Shown: piece by piece, positions 1 to 14,000 of the stretch | How the letters are laid out: the number at the start of each line of letters is the position of its first letter | How positions within the stretch are numbered: the stretch's first letter is position 1 | Assembly (NCBI GenBank): GCA_023238725.1 | Contig: CM041534.1 | Coordinates: 18,695,803 to 18,759,802, forward strand | Source: Scortum barcoo | Taxonomy: Eukaryota; Chordata; Actinopteri; Centrarchiformes; Terapontidae | DNA length: 64,000 nt | Direction: 5' to 3' | The notes under the pieces: model-generated | Seen by the model: only the letters and a program-made list of their open reading frames with translations | Told to the model about the DNA's origin: nothing | Database searches by the model: none | Position numbers and translations under genes: made by a program

Positions 1-1487
1 CTGAACCACAGAACAAAATGGCAGCTCACTGTAACACAAACACACACACTCTGGCTTCTTGTGTACACAGAATCCCTAAAAAACAATCACCCCAAACCCC
101 ACAAGTTCAGGGGATAAGACATTTATTCCCTGAAACTTTGACCCTTAAGCTCATTTTTTTGGGTGAAGAAAGGCCACATTTAACTATAATACTGACATTT
201 TATATTCATACTTTTCAACATGCAGTACTTGTTTCATCTTTGTTTATAATTTCCACTTACTATGTTTATTGTCATGCACCAATACCAGCAATAAATCTGA
301 TTCTGATTTTGATTAACTTCACAACTTCTGTTCAGATAACTACACATGGATAGATTTTACATGTAAGTGTAAAAGCCCTCATGTTTAATATTATTTTACC
401 ACTTTGCTTGTGACTTCAACTCTGTGGTCAGCTCATTTTACTACACCCCATACTTAGCCAAAATTTCAGTCCAGCTCTCAAACAGATATTATGCTGTTGT
501 TTTATTTTGGATGTGCTTCTGTCTGCGGTGTTATAGAGAGTTCCTGGACGTCACAAAACACACAGAATAGATATAAATAGAGTTTAGTCCAGGACTAATG
601 ATTTAGGACTATTGATTTAAGTATATATACCATGTTGTTCTCAGCTGTAGGTATTCTGTACTTTTATTCAAAGGTTGAAATAAACAGAAAAAAACGCACC
701 TGGCAATGTTTGTACAGCACTATTTACAGCCATGATGAAGAATAGGGTTGAACGATTTTTAAGAATCTTTTTTATATCATATCGTAAAAACCAATCGTGC
801 AGTCCTAACACAGACGTAGACGTGACAGTGATGGCAGGTGCGGTATTTCTGGCTGAGATGGACAGATATTTTAAAGCACAAAAACACGGGTGAGTGGCAC
901 TGACATAAAGAGAGAGAGAGAAGGGCGGAAAGAGGGGAGAAGACTATAATGAAGCCACATTTTCCATTCATGAGCTCCTACTTAAAATGGAAATTCTCTG
1001 GATTCCAATTTTTAAAAATGTTATCTCCATCTTTGGTGCTCAGCTCTCATTACTGTGGTGTTTCTCCGCTGCACCTTCCCCGAGATCAACTGTCAGTCAA
1101 ACAGTGTGGGCAGCTCTGTAACATCCTGTCCTTGGTGTTGCTGTTGAACAAAGTTGGAATAGTTCCTCATGCTAACTATTTTGTTTTTCTTCCCTTTTAA
1201 TCCCCAAAGCAAACTTCTCGTAGCCTACCGCTGCAATAAACCTTGGTTCCAGTATATTTTATGTATTTCTGCTATTAATATTTACAACCTGTTCTGTCTT
1301 CTACTGCTACAGGACTTGTTGCTACCATTGTTTTTTACCTCGTCGGGGTAATTAATGTTTCATTTAGTGTGATGATCAGATCTGATTTGATACTTGTTAT
1401 CGAGCTTCTGCTGAACACAGGACGGAAAGGTTTAAAACTGATGCAGGAAATATGCGGTGAGATAGTCACGCTCATAAGAGGTGATTA

Positions 1488-1700
1488 TTTGTGTGTGTGT
1501 GTGTGTGTGTCTTTGTGCGAATGTGTGGTTCTCAAGCTGATTGCTATAAGGCAACACAGGGATGAGTCATCTCTGAAAGGTCACTGTGCAAATGATGTTT
1601 GTGTGTTTGGGCGATGATTGATTTCATTGACATGAATATGACATGAAAATGACTCACTGCTCCCGAGCATCCCTGTACAACAGTTTCTGTGTGTATATAA

Positions 1701-1742
<42 letters not shown>

Positions 1743-2010
1743 AGATATAGTTACATCATTTATTTCACATAAATATAACAGATGGCTCTCTGTGCAAAGG
1801 GATTGCTGTGTGTGTGTGTGTTTCTTTTCCATATAAATATGACATGAAGATGACTCACTTCTGCAAAGCAAGACTGCAGCAATCCGGGAATGTGTTTGTG
1901 TGTCTGTGTGTTTGTGTGTCCATGTGCGCACACATCAACAATTTATTAACATCTGTCTGGCTGTGTCAGTCCAGTGTGTGTGTTTGTATCTGTGTTTGTG
2001 TCAGCGCTGA
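1488..2010. repeat. Degenerate minisatellite with (TG)n linkers
   Basis: A (GT)10 tract (1491-1510) and a (TG)n tract (1707-1739) alternate with related unique blocks. The motif ATGACATGAAAATGACTCAC near 1638-1657 recurs almost exactly near 1838-1858. A more diverged relative (ATAAATATAACAGATGGCTC) sits near 1770-1790. Each block is followed by a TG-rich tail. This looks like old tandem duplication of a block plus its microsatellite. No coding potential. Confidence 0.6.
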
Positions 2011-2900
2011 GGACGTATAGAAGATTCTGGGATGAAACCTAGAGGAAACACGCTGCCATTACTGCGCAGGTCTTTCATAGTTATATTAAATTATGTATTT
2101 CATCTGATTACAGTGCAAGAAATAATAGGATTGCAAGGTTGTTAATTGGTTGTTAAGCTAGGAAGTAGGGCCGGCAGGGTTTAGGGAGCAGATTCACATC
2201 CAAACCGTGGAGGTCGTACAAAAACTTTTTTTTCCTGTCAACAACGAGTTTCACATAGTGTTTTGAATCATTTCCACATTCACTCAGGCTACCTGTTGGT
2301 TGGCCTTGATTAACCCAAACAACCACGCCTTGTCTGTCAGATTTAAGATTCAGTATTTTTGTATTAACAACACATCGCATAACCGCTTGTTTCTTTGTGG
2401 TTTTCAGCCACAGAGTACTGTTTTGGTTCACTCTTGCTGCTCTCATGAACATGCACTCTAGCAGTATGCTGGTCATGTTCTTTGCATGTAAACGTCACAT
2501 CCTGGTTTCAGAAACCTTGATATAAGACTATAAGCCAGTTTTGACAACCCTGAATATTCAACCTTGTTTTCTCCACTAGAAACTAGTATACTGTGATGAT
2601 CAGATTCATGTCAACATCATATCCCCAATGTCATCAAAAACAGGATTAGACTCAAAAACTGGAGACTTTTTTGGCAGCAGCAGAAAGATGTTTTTGTAGA
2701 AAAACTAAAAAAAACTACATGACTTGCTCAGCACCAAACAGGCAGATGCATGTCAGTCATGTTGTGTGTACAGCTTGTTCGTTCAGCTGGTGATCTATAT
2801 TAAGGTTTTAAGTACATCTTTGCATATACAAAAAAGGCACAGAGTGTATTTTTTTACCCAGCCTTGTCCCTAATACGAGATACGCAGACAGAAAGATCTA

Positions 2901-2947
2901 ACACACACACACACACACAGCTGACAGTAGTTAACCCTGTTTCTGCA

Positions 2948-2986
<39 letters not shown>

Positions 2987-3184
2987 CCTCCTGCACCACA
3001 CGGGGTTGCCCCTGGACCCCGGGCTGGGTAAACCTGTGCCCTGTTGGATGCAGGCCCGATTCTCCAGTCTGCATGCAGATATGGGACTGTGTTTTAGAGT
3101 AAGGGGGGCATTTGCGCGGGTCGCCTAAGGATAAGGGGTTGTTGGCACAACTCTTTCTCTCTTTCTCACACACACACACACACA
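2901..3184. repeat. Cluster of three (CA)n microsatellites
   Basis: Pure AC/CA runs occupy 2901-2919, 2949-2985 and 3167-3184. A GC-richer unique stretch lies between the last two. All are intronic, and the long run at 2949-2985 is likely polymorphic. Confidence 0.95.
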
Positions 3185-6083
3185 GTCTGGTGTGAAAACT
3201 AAGGGAAGAAAGAGGGGGGATTACAGGGAAGAAAAGGGAATAGCCGGTTTTCTCAGCCGTACTGTGACAGTGAGGTATTTCAAGAATGAGAGATTATTTC
3301 ACGCACACACAAATGCTGTGTGTAGACACAGAGAAATGATTGTTTGCATCTGACAAGAAATGGTATGTCTGAACAAGTGGTTTAATGTTATAATCAGAGT
3401 AATGTCCTCATTATCACTTTTTTTTTTAGCATACCACCTTCTTCTTCTGTTGCAGAGACAGACAGACAGCTACCGTCTGGTGTCGATAATTTGCGATGTA
3501 GCTCCGTTAGCAGCTTTGACATTCACTCGGGATGTTGTATGGCACTGGGGGAAAGAGCAGAGAAGCGTTTTTTTCTTAAGTCTTGACTTCAAATGAGCTG
3601 AACATGACACCCACTTTTCTGTTTAAAATCATCTTTCGGTGCCTCCTCCCTTTTCTGCTTCCTCGTCTCATCCTTTTACCTCATTTACCAGCTGTGTTCT
3701 TCCAACTTTTGTTTCCCTCTTTCTCCACAGCTTTTCCACTTTCTCACCATTTGTGCTTGGTTTTCATCTTCCTTTTCTCAAGCCTGGGTTTCTATTTTGA
3801 CTTTTATCATTAAATCATCTCCATGTTGCAGATATGGATTGTGTCTAACTGGTGATCTCTGACCTGCAGCGTAGGAGATTTTTTGTGCTGCTTGTCCCGT
3901 TTTATATCATTCCTCTGAGATTGTGACATGCTCCTCTGATAAGTTCCTGAGAAACTCTCATCGTGTTGCCAGTGTAGTTACAAGATGAAGCTCATTGAAG
4001 TGTAATCAGTTATTTGGATTTTCTCGTCACTATAAACCACCGTCGGAAGCAATAAAACCTGCAAATGCTGCGTTTTTAATCGTAGCTTATGTTATTAATG
4101 AAGCAGGTTTGAGGTGACAAGTGAGGTGACAGTTTTTGCAGGCAGTTGTCGATATTGCCTGCTGAAATGACAGCTGTTCCTGGCAAATTTAATCAGATGT
4201 AGCTAATTAGGAGTATTTTTGTGAGCTGGTTAAAAAAAACTCTTGTTAGTGCCGTGTGCTCTTTTTCTCAGGCAGGTAGTTGGCAGCCAGAACGGTATTT
4301 GGCAACTGTAAATGAAGGATAATTGTCGATGTGAACAGTTGTCTGAATTTGTTTGATTCTTTAGATCATTTCTTAATTTCTTCCATCCTACTTTGCCTTC
4401 ACTTCTCTTTCCTCTAATCCCTCATCCCCCTCCCCCCCAACCTATTTACCTTCATTCTTCCCCTGTTTCATACTTTCTGTCATCCGTGCCCTTCTCCCTC
4501 CCCGTTTCTTTCCGTTTAGCCTCATATACATTTCCAGCCTCGTTAAGAAGGACTTCCTGCTCTTCAGGGGTGATCTGTCAGGAGTTGATGTCTGTTTAAA
4601 CTAGACGTGTCCTGTGTGGGCAGAGAGTCAGACTGAGAGCTGAGCTCTGCCCACACTGGAAATGTCTTATGTAAACACCATCCACTTCATCCCTCCTTGA
4701 GAGGAGACTATTATTGACTTTTTATGAAAAGGAGGAAAGTGAGATTTGCACAGCGGTGAGAAACATATGGGAGCGAGGACAGGAGAGAAGCCCGGGTTGA
4801 CTTTTTCTTATCCTCCTTCTCTCTCAAGTGCAAATCAATAACACACCCAGTACATTTACCAAGCTGCAACTAATGCAGCCATGAAAGAATCCTTCATCAT
4901 GAAAGTTATCATGTTCAGTTTTTGAATTATATTGCATTTTACATATTTTACATTTTCCAATATTTAGTCTGTTCTTACGTGTGTGGGGTGGGGCAAAATA
5001 TTCCCAATATAACCCCACATACTGTATGGGAAAGTACCAGTGTCAGAAACTTTACACGGCCTCTGAAGAAAAAGTAGTTAGGGAGAAGTTTAATGATACA
5101 AGCTTAATTTTTCCGCCATAAAGTATTTTATTGTTAATATTTACTTATAGATGACTATATTTATTATCATTTTTCAACTATTATTAAGCTGAAAACCTTC
5201 AAATTGAGAACTAAGAACGATTAGAAGCTGCAAGGCCGAACTGTGGGTGATCATATGTCATGTGAGACTAGGTGGATACATTTTTTTATAGGACGTTTGC
5301 ATAAAATATGACTTAATTTGCATACTAAACCTGGTGTGTATGTCTACTTAGAAAGTGAAGGCTGTGGACATTGCGAAAAAAAAAAAATTCCAGTCAAACA
5401 TTTATAGGCCTGCTCAGTTGAAATAAAGCTAGTTAGATCATCTGTTTAAGTATTAAAAGTGGTTTTAGTTTATATCAGATGTTTTAAGCTATAACTTTTC
5501 TAACTTTTGAGATAGCACCAGGGACCTGCTCGAGTTTTAGCACAGGATGGTGGAATTTTTCAGGAAAGTCCGCCAAAATCTCGGTGTCCTCCACTGAAGC
5601 GATTGCAAGAAGAATTAACAGTCATTTGACCCAGGTCGCTCTCACTCTCTCTTTCGTTCTCTCTTTCTCCTCCACTCACGCACTCACAAACGTATAAATC
5701 ACCTGTCCGCCCTGCCCGTGCTCATGTAACATCCTATTCAGCAGCGTTACGCCACCAGATATACTTTTACAGTTCCCGCTGCTCCGCTCCCCAGAGGCAC
5801 ATCCCGCGTAGAAAAGCCAAAGACGCTTCTCCTCCGGGGCCTCGGAGCTGGAAGAGGGATGGAGGGTTAACTTTGGTTTTCGTTGTTTTAAGAATCAGAG
5901 CCCCACGGTGTGCAGTTCTTCCTGATAAATATTTAATGGGATACACTGTTAAGATCAAAGAAAACTCTGTTGTTGTATTGTTGTGACTCCAAGGAGGGAA
6001 CATCTAAATATTCCCTCTCTGCCGCTCTCCTCATAAGGACTTTTCAAATATACACAGAAGTCATTTTGAAGGTTTACTTATTG

Positions 6084-6110
6084 TTATTATTATTATTATT
6101 ATTATTATTA
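6084..6110. repeat. (ATT)9 microsatellite
   Basis: Perfect trinucleotide run in the upstream intron. Confidence 0.95.
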
Positions 6111-8805
6111 GCTATTAGGGATTAAAAAGTTATATATAACCTAAAAAGTTTAATACTCAGATATCTCTCTACATTGATTTGATCTGTAGGATGTCTTCTG
6201 CTGTCCCTTGTTTCTCCTTGAAGAATCTTTTCTAATTCTGCTTTCATCACTGAATTTTCCAGTTTGTAGTCCATGAAGTTCATATCTACTCTTTTATAAA
6301 GCTTTACAGATGGTCAACACACCAGAGACAAAGATGGAAATAAGTCCACGACCTTGTTCTTCAATCCCCGACAATCCAAACCAAAGCAAAACAGCTTGAA
6401 ATTGACCTTAAACTCAGTCGTGACGTGACATATTCAAGATGTACAGATGTATAAAAAAAAAGGTTTTTCTCATTAAACACAAGTTGAAATCAAAGACATC
6501 TAAATTGATTCCTGCTTTCAAATCTCTTTGGCACTCATACTTTTCTGAGGATCAACCCCAGAAAAATCTATTTACAGTTCTGCAGAGAGCTTTAATTGTC
6601 TTCAGTATTGACAGATGACTCTGCACTTTATCTCTTCCTTTGTAGTCAAGATAAAGCCTGGACAAACAGGAGACATTTTGCACATGGTTTTGTTTACCTA
6701 CATTATGTAACACGCCTGTGAGAGTGTGTGTGTTTGATACATGATACTTAGAAGTGGAAGAACACATTGTACTCTGACCTCCGTTGACGTGATGGGATGA
6801 CTTGACATTATTACTTACTTCGCGTTTCGGCCCGCGTACCTCCATGACATCCAGACCACGAGCTCGCCTTGAATGTCACCGCACCACTGATGGACAGAGA
6901 GATTTGACAGGTGGAAAGAGGAACTCCATTCACATAACACGATCTTATGTGTTCTTTAAAACCCTTTCGGTGGTCACCCCAGCTCTTTCAATCTGATATC
7001 AGTAAGACAGAACGGGTGCAAACTGACGTAGGTAGCTGGATGACGTCTGATATGGTATCAGCTTTCAATTTCACTGTAAACTTCCGCAGGTTTTCAGTTT
7101 TGGTTCTTTCATTTACTCTGTTTCTTGATGTTGAGTGGGTTTCACCCCTGTGTGTTTTTCATTTTCTTTTCTAGTCCACATTTTCTTTTCTCCTTTTTGC
7201 ATCCCCATGTTGCTAAAGCAAATCAACCCTGCCTGTCACAGCTAGAAGCCAAACAAGCGCAGATAGTCATAAAACCAAGTGTAATAAAGCCCATATTAGA
7301 ATAAACAAAGCTAAGAATATCATAAACTCTAACAGCACTCTACTGATAACGTATCAGTGTATTATGTACTCTGCAATCAGTTTTTTGCCTGCTTATACTC
7401 TATATATTTCTTATTATCAGCAAACCCCAGGCCAGCTAACAAGTATTATCTTTGTATTTAGAGCCTAATAGTTTATCTCCCTCTGCCATAAAGCTCCATT
7501 GCTGTCCAAAAACTATAAAAAAAAAAAAAACACACATCAATGACCCACAGTGTTATAGTCGATGACATGTTCCTCCATTACTGTGAACACACGGTGGTTA
7601 ATTTTTAATTTTTTTTCCTGCTTTCGCTTGCTTTTTGCTTGAGTAACATTTCCTAAAAACTACAGTTGTTTAAAGAAAATGATTCGTTATTTAAAAAAGT
7701 AAGAGGAGACTGTCTGTTTTGGTCTTTTCCTTTGATTTGTTGACACTGAAAGAAACTATAGAATACACTGTGATGCCAGTCTTATCCTTTTGATAAAGCA
7801 ATTACACCATCCACTAATGTAACAGGACACTGACGCTGCTTTTAACGTTACATAACAGAAACAACCAGCCCAGTGTCCTCGCTATGAAACCTATTCTCCC
7901 TGTGAATGTGTGTGTCTCTTTGTCTCTCTCCTCTCTCTCCTCTCTCCCCTGCCAGCTGACTGGCCAGGCCTGTTTGTCGCGTATCAGATATCAGCCCGAT
8001 GCCGGGCCGAAGCAGGGTTCAATTTTCTGCCATTTTGTCCTCGCAGGAAGATAGTAGAATTTCAGATTTGTTAACGATTGCACATTTCCCTCCATTGATC
8101 CTGCGCTGGTGGCCGAATATTGCTCGCTCGCAGACAGAAATGGATCAGATCTGTGCCTTTTTAAAAAAATATTATTATATTAATGGATATCGTATCAGCA
8201 GTGAAAAACCTGTTGATCACAGATGCATGTATCACTGAGATTTATCGATTTATCTGAAAGTGCAAGGATAGTTTGCGCACCTGCACACATGCAAGGTGGA
8301 AGTGAGTAGGGAGGAAGTAGAAGTGGCAGGATAAAGAGAAGAGAAAATTGACAAAAGTGTAAAGAAGAGGGTATTCGAGCAGAAAGGAGAGAAGGATAAG
8401 AAAAGGATGAAATATGAAGGGAAGAGTACATGTTGTTTGAATTAAGTGTTTATAGTGTAGAAAGTTTTAACGTGATATTGTGTAATTGCTATTTCCATAT
8501 CTTGTAGTAAACTAGAATAACTCTCGCACTTATTTAGCTTTTTATTTCAATAACAGACAAAATCAACAATGAAGTGAAATATTACTAACTCCGGAAGTGA
8601 TTATTTTCATTTGTTTTCATCCATTAATAACTATTGTTATGAAAGTTATTGATTCAATTGTTTTTGTTGTTTCCATTTCAACTGTGCCGACAACATTTGT
8701 GAAATGTCACTCCGGTGAAGATTACTGAATTAAAATGTGGCAGCTGTTGTGATGATGACGACAGCGGTCGTGAGGATAATGGGGAGGATAATGATAATGA
8801 CGAAG

Positions 8806-8807
<2 letters not shown>

Positions 8808-8837
<30 letters not shown>
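8808..8837. repeat. (GAT)10 microsatellite
   Basis: Ten perfect GAT units, preceded by an imperfect GATAAT/GAGGAT stretch from about 8774. Reverse-strand reading frames across it show runs of His or Ser, which are repeat artefacts rather than a gene. Confidence 0.95.
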
Positions 8838-8838
<1 letters not shown>

Positions 8839-10874
8839 GCAGTGATGCGGGCGAGGGCGATGGCGGTGACGGAGGGCGATGGTAATAAAAACTGAGCGGT
8901 TTGAACGCCAGGCGCTGAAGAGGACGGGCGCTAAACGGAGAGATAAAGGTTGTTTTGTTTTGTTGCGGTGATCGTCGATGCACTTCACCTTTTCACACAA
9001 AAGGTCACGAAGTCCCGAAGTCCGAGGCCGACGTGTGAATAATGTGGGTAATGTGTTAATGTTAACACGTAAACACAGCGCCGTTGTGGAGAAATGATGC
9101 ACGATCTTTACAATGTGTGTGTGTTTTTTTTTTTCTCTCTCTCTGATTACTCTGGTGTGGTGTTGCCCTGCCTGATTGCGTGTGTGTGTTCAGTTCTTTG
9201 AGCATACAGATGTTTTATGGGGGCCTGTATATGTGTGTGCACAAATGTGCGTATGAGCGTGTTTGAGTCTTTATTGGTTCCCAGTGGGTCGAGCAGAGTT
9301 CCTGACCCCATTTCCTGCTGTTGTTGACAGAGAGACATTCAGGCCAGAGGCTCCAGAGAACCAGACACTGCCTGGAGGAGCTTCCTGTCACCACTGACTA
9401 CAACTACTTGATTTGTCATTGTTTTGATTGCTTTTTTTTTCCTCTCTTTTTTTTTTTGGCATTGGTCAAACTCGTAGTCTTTCTGGACCACGAGGTCAGG
9501 ACCCGACTGTCGGGAAGAGCCCCAGACATGAGAAGGGCTTCCCGATAAATCCTGCTGTCGTGAGAAGTGCCGGACTTTGTTGTTTGAACCTAACGTTTGA
9601 AAATGACCATGACGTTGTGTATGTGTATGTATTTGACTTCAAAGGGGTCAACACTGTAAACACTGAAACAAGGGTGCATAATATTACGTGGGAATTTAAT
9701 GATGATTTAGAGAACATGGTGAAATATATATATAGAGAGAAATAAGAAGAACGCATGTGTGGGCACTGGAGAGAGAGAGAGCATTCATATGGATAGGAGA
9801 AGAACAGTAAGAATGAAACCTTTATTTTGGTAACTGTCCAGTGTAGTTTAGTGTAATTAAGATGTGCAGTGGTCTCATAACGGTCCACCATAGGTTGCAT
9901 TGGTAGACATACACGCTGTTGCTGTTAGAGATAAAAGAAGGATCCATCTAGTCTCTCTTTGTTTGGCTTATATAGTCATGATCCAGATATTTCCCTCTGA
10001 AATGTTCAGTAATTGTACTTAGATAGGCTCTCATATCAAAGTTTTGTTTTCCAGAACAGTTTTATAGCCGACAGATGCTCCTAATTTGCTTTAAATCAAA
10101 TGTAGTTTGTTGCTGTGATTGAGTTATTTCAAAATTTAAATAATTTTGTCCAGCTCTTAGGATGGAAAGTAGCCGAGATATTCATGCTGTTTTATACAAA
10201 AGAAGACATCTAAACGTTGATCTTTTTTTAATTAATTGAGATGAACAATCAGAATTTTTAGGACTACAGTTTCTTAATTAATAGGGGAATTCCTTTTGGA
10301 CCTTGTGCTAACTTTTAATTAAATGTTTGCAAAAAAATCTCCATTATTGCGTCCCTTATTTCACTCTGGTGTCGGTTCAGTGGCCAGTTTCTTTAACCTG
10401 ACTTTAGTCCTTCCGTTCCTCCTTTCAATAATACAGTTTCAAGGAGTCGAATTGCTTCTAAAATGCAGAAGAAAAATCCCTCCAGGTGTTAATTCCCACG
10501 AGGACACAATAAAACCGCTGGTACAGATATAATAAAAGACCTCCACAGCCGTCTTCATGTTTGATGCAGCTGTAAATGTTGTAAAGCAATAACATACCTG
10601 AGGTTGTGCGTTATCGGGACAAGTGTTAACAGTGTGCTGATACACGACCGCAGCCCACAGGTGCCAGCGACCACAGCGCTTCGTGTTTATGTAATTGCTT
10701 AAAAGATGTATTAGTCACCAAGCTGGCTTACCTGTTAACACGTTCAGTAACAACTTGCTTTAAGATTGAAACCAAACACGGGGTACACTTTTTAAGATGT
10801 AAAGACAAAGTTTTGTTGTTGTGTGTCCAGACCGCATGATAAACTCTCCTCGTGTGTCGCTGTGTTTGCTTCAG

Positions 10875-11029
10875 GTTGCTGCCGGAGTTGACAGGCGGTC
10901 TGTCCAACAGCGGGCAGGAGAGGGAGGGCGGCGGCCAGCCTCCTCCCTCCCAACGCTACAGCTGCTATGACCTGGACGACCTGGATGTGGCCTGGCTGGA
11001 GCTGGTGAACCACGAGTTCAGACAGATGG
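10875..11029 (+). CDS. jade2: jade2 coding exon a (N-terminal conserved motif)
   Basis: Translated from the second codon, the exon reads LLPELTGGLSNSGQ..., then a Gly/Gln/Pro-rich segment, then RYSCYDLDDLDVAWLELVN and HEFRQM. The last part is the JADE-family motif just upstream of PHD1; I recall human JADE2 as having YDLDEIDAYWLELIN here. The acceptor is cag at 10872-10874. The donor is gtgagt from 11030, a strong consensus. The exon enters with one base completing a split codon and leaves with one base (G) of the next, so the phase fits the exon at 14421 exactly. In the family this region helps contact the HBO1 acetyltransferase. Upstream coding sequence is required but lies outside the window. 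Confidence 0.9.
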
Positions 11030-14000
11030 GTGAGTGCAAACTGACCCGCCAATAATAATAATAATAATAACCAGAAAAGAGTTTGACATTGAACAGAAAA
11101 TTATCACTCAACACTACACCTGTGTGAACATAACATAAAATCTGAGATCATTGAAAAGAATCAGCGTCATAATCATTCATTTTAGCCGTTCAAAATATAT
11201 TCTATTTATCTTTGAATTATGTAAAAGAAAAAGCAGAAAAGCAGGCAAATCCTCACATTTTAGGAGCTGGAACCGGAGATGTATTGTTTGTTTCCCTAAT
11301 AAATAAAGATTATTTGATTTAACTGTTGTTAATTGATTTTCCTTTGACTGATTTACTTGCTCATGACTGATTACTGTAGGTAACACATAAACTGGCACTA
11401 ACAGAAACACGAACAATCAAGAGAGATGCCAAATTCTTTCTTCTTATAAAAACTTTGTCCAGGTTAAAGTTAACAGAGGTGCCATATGGAAAAATAACAC
11501 TATCGTTATGTAAACTGTCCTCATTTACCTTCACAATCAGTTCATCAAAGGCTCCCAGAGTGTGATTTTCAGCTAAATGAGACCATATTATTCGACAAAA
11601 AGTTATCTTAGCTTCACGTCTGAATTTCCCTTTTCAACACTGCCCATTTACAGCCACTTAAAATTTGGACTCTGAAAATTGCAGATGCCCTAAATACCCT
11701 GTACTGTAACTGTACAGTACATCCTCTTCTCTTTCTTCCATTTTCCATGTTCTCATTACTCCCTCCTTTCCTCATTTATCACCTCTGTCTCCTCTGTTGC
11801 TCTTCTTCTACAGTTTTCCGTCTCTTTCTGTCTCCTCCTCTCGCTCTGCTGCGTCCTCTATTTCGCCATGGTGACAACTGCTGACCCCGAGCATCTCTCC
11901 CATCTCCACCATTTTTATTCGATATCTGATCGGCTCCTTTCAGATAAAGCGCAGTAATTGTGTTTATAAATCCCCTCTGGGCTTTCAGGCTTTATTTCTG
12001 GGACACATTCTCCTTAAATCAAACACACACACACAGAGCGGGTTGTTTCTCATAACCTTCAGTGCAAGAACAAACAAACAAACGGTTGATTGGTTCTGCC
12101 GGGCGAGGTTGTACGGCTCTGGACTCGTGATGGAACGATTCTTCATTTTTCTGTCTCCTCCTCGACTTACTGTATTCTGTATGTGTACTCTGAGTGTTTA
12201 TACTGGGCACGCTGTAATTATAGTAACACTTTTTTTGTTGAGTTTAGAGATGGGGTTAATTAAGTTTTCAGATCATTAAGCTACGTGCGAGTTTTCCGGC
12301 AGAAAACTAGAAAGACCAGCTACCTAACCAGCGGCACAAAACAATCAGTAGTAATAGAGAAAACACTCAGGCTCCATAGCATTGAAATGCAAACAATATA
12401 ATACGTTAAAAAAACATGAGAAAAGTACATAAGGGTGCAGAATGCATGGAGCAGTAGATCAGACTGATCAGTAAAGGAAAAAAAATCCTCTATGTGTCTG
12501 TATTTTGTGTGTGTGTGCATGTTGGATGCTGTGTTGCCTTTAGATAGATAAACGCAGTCACGAGCACACACACACAGAAAAACGATAAACGTGTATCTGC
12601 ATGTGCGCGCAGCCGTCCCATGTACAAACATGGAAACACACGCACACACAGAGAATATAGATAGAAAGTAAATACACTGAAAGCACACACAGTACAGAGC
12701 GCAGACACACACACACTCATATATCTGCGAAACAGTGGCATCGTTTCCCACCCACCTGTGTGTGTGTGTTTGCTTCGTGATGTAAATGTCACAGCAGGTT
12801 AATGTCTAACTCTACTTCCCTTTTCCCTGCTGATTCAAAAGCAGCCTCTAAATCCACCACGACTACTGTTTCTTCCTCTCACTTCTTCATTAATGCCTAA
12901 TTCACTGACCTACTTTCAACATCAGCAGCAGGTGTTTTTAAATATAGCTGCATTTCCAAACTAATGAAGAAGTTAAACAGAGGTTTGGTCCTAAGCTCTA
13001 CTTCTTTATGTGACACTGTAGGTCAGGTTGCAATAAGGTGCTCAAGTTTTTTTATTTTTTATTTTTATTTTTGGGTGAGAAGGGTTTGAGTGACATAAAT
13101 AATAGATGGAGACACGGCATGCTCAGCTCCACTTAAAAAAAAACAAAAAAAAAACTCCCAACTGAGTGCTGAAACCTTCAAATAAATCAATAAATAATCC
13201 CCAACTACAGAAGCCAGGACAGCAGAAGTTTCTTTTTTATTGCTGCTCGGAGCCTGCGGGCGATGCACTGAGAGGAAATGTGACGGAACAACGTAAATAC
13301 TGAATCGAAATGAGCCTAGTCTTAATGTTTTCTATTACTTTAAATCCAAGATCCAGAGATTGCGCCCGTGCAAAAAGATTTACTCCATGTTGCAGATTGT
13401 AATTTGGTCTTCGTTTACAGCCAACATTCAGGATTTGTGGCATATCACAGCCTCCAAGTAAATCTTTTTTTCTGTTTTTGAACAGTTACCCAAATAATCA
13501 TCCTTATTTCAGAAAGAAGACACTAGATTGAATGCCTCACTGTCACCCATTTTGTATAATCATTGTAATCTTGTTGCATGTAATGAGATAATACTGTGCC
13601 ACATCTGTTTTCCCACCGTCCTGGAAACCAGACTGTTTACTTTCCCGCTACCTCAAATACTTTATTTTTTCATGAGGAAGAAGGCTCGCATTTGCCAGTT
13701 AAATCAGTTTTCATCAACTATTAACCAGCCTTAGAGCAAGGCATTACTTTGAGATGCAAATGGAGCGGGAATGCTAATGCCGACGCACATTGGGGAAGCG
13801 AGGGGCGTGCTGGCAAATTTCTTTGTTTTTGGCTTTGATAGCAGATGAGCTCGTAGTGACGGAGCACACACTTTCCTCTGGTTAGCAAAGAGTCAGCCGC
13901 AGCTCCGCGTACTCCCACGTCTCGCTTCTCATTTTCGGCACATTTTGACCGACCCAAAGAAAACACAAGATGACCCGTGTGAGGTGCAATGCTCGCAGAG

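Larger units (their letters stand above)
1..10874 (+). other. jade2: intron (3' part) upstream of the first visible jade2 exon
   Basis: No reading frame here resembles the expected JADE N-terminus (for example the DYYILADPW-type motif), so the 5' exons must lie before position 1 and this stretch is taken as intron. It ends in a usable acceptor, with cag at 10872-10874 just before the exon. Contents: a TG-linked minisatellite around 1488-2010, CA tracts at 2901-3184, an ATT tract at 6084-6110, a GAT tract at 8808-8837, and otherwise AT-rich unique sequence. Balanced-composition, repeat-poor segments lie near 5560-6010 and 7975-8245. An unannotated non-coding first exon or alternative promoter cannot be excluded by eye. 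Confidence 0.75.

Noticed and set aside
1581..2020. Open frames on both strands through the TG-rich minisatellite
   Set aside because: Val/Cys and Thr/His alternation is the direct translation of TG/CA repeats; not coding.
8678..9102. Reverse-strand frames with His-rich and Ser-rich runs
   Set aside because: Created by the (GAT)10 microsatellite read in different frames; no splice or domain support.
9328..9420. Possible extra exon after TTGTTGACAG (AGAGACATTCAGG...)
   Set aside because: It resembles no JADE sequence, has no convincing donor, and the pyrimidine tract is weak.
12320..12792. Reverse-strand frames of 143 and 100 codons, rich in Cys, Val and Phe
   Set aside because: Driven by degenerate CA/TG repeats; no domain and no splice consistency.
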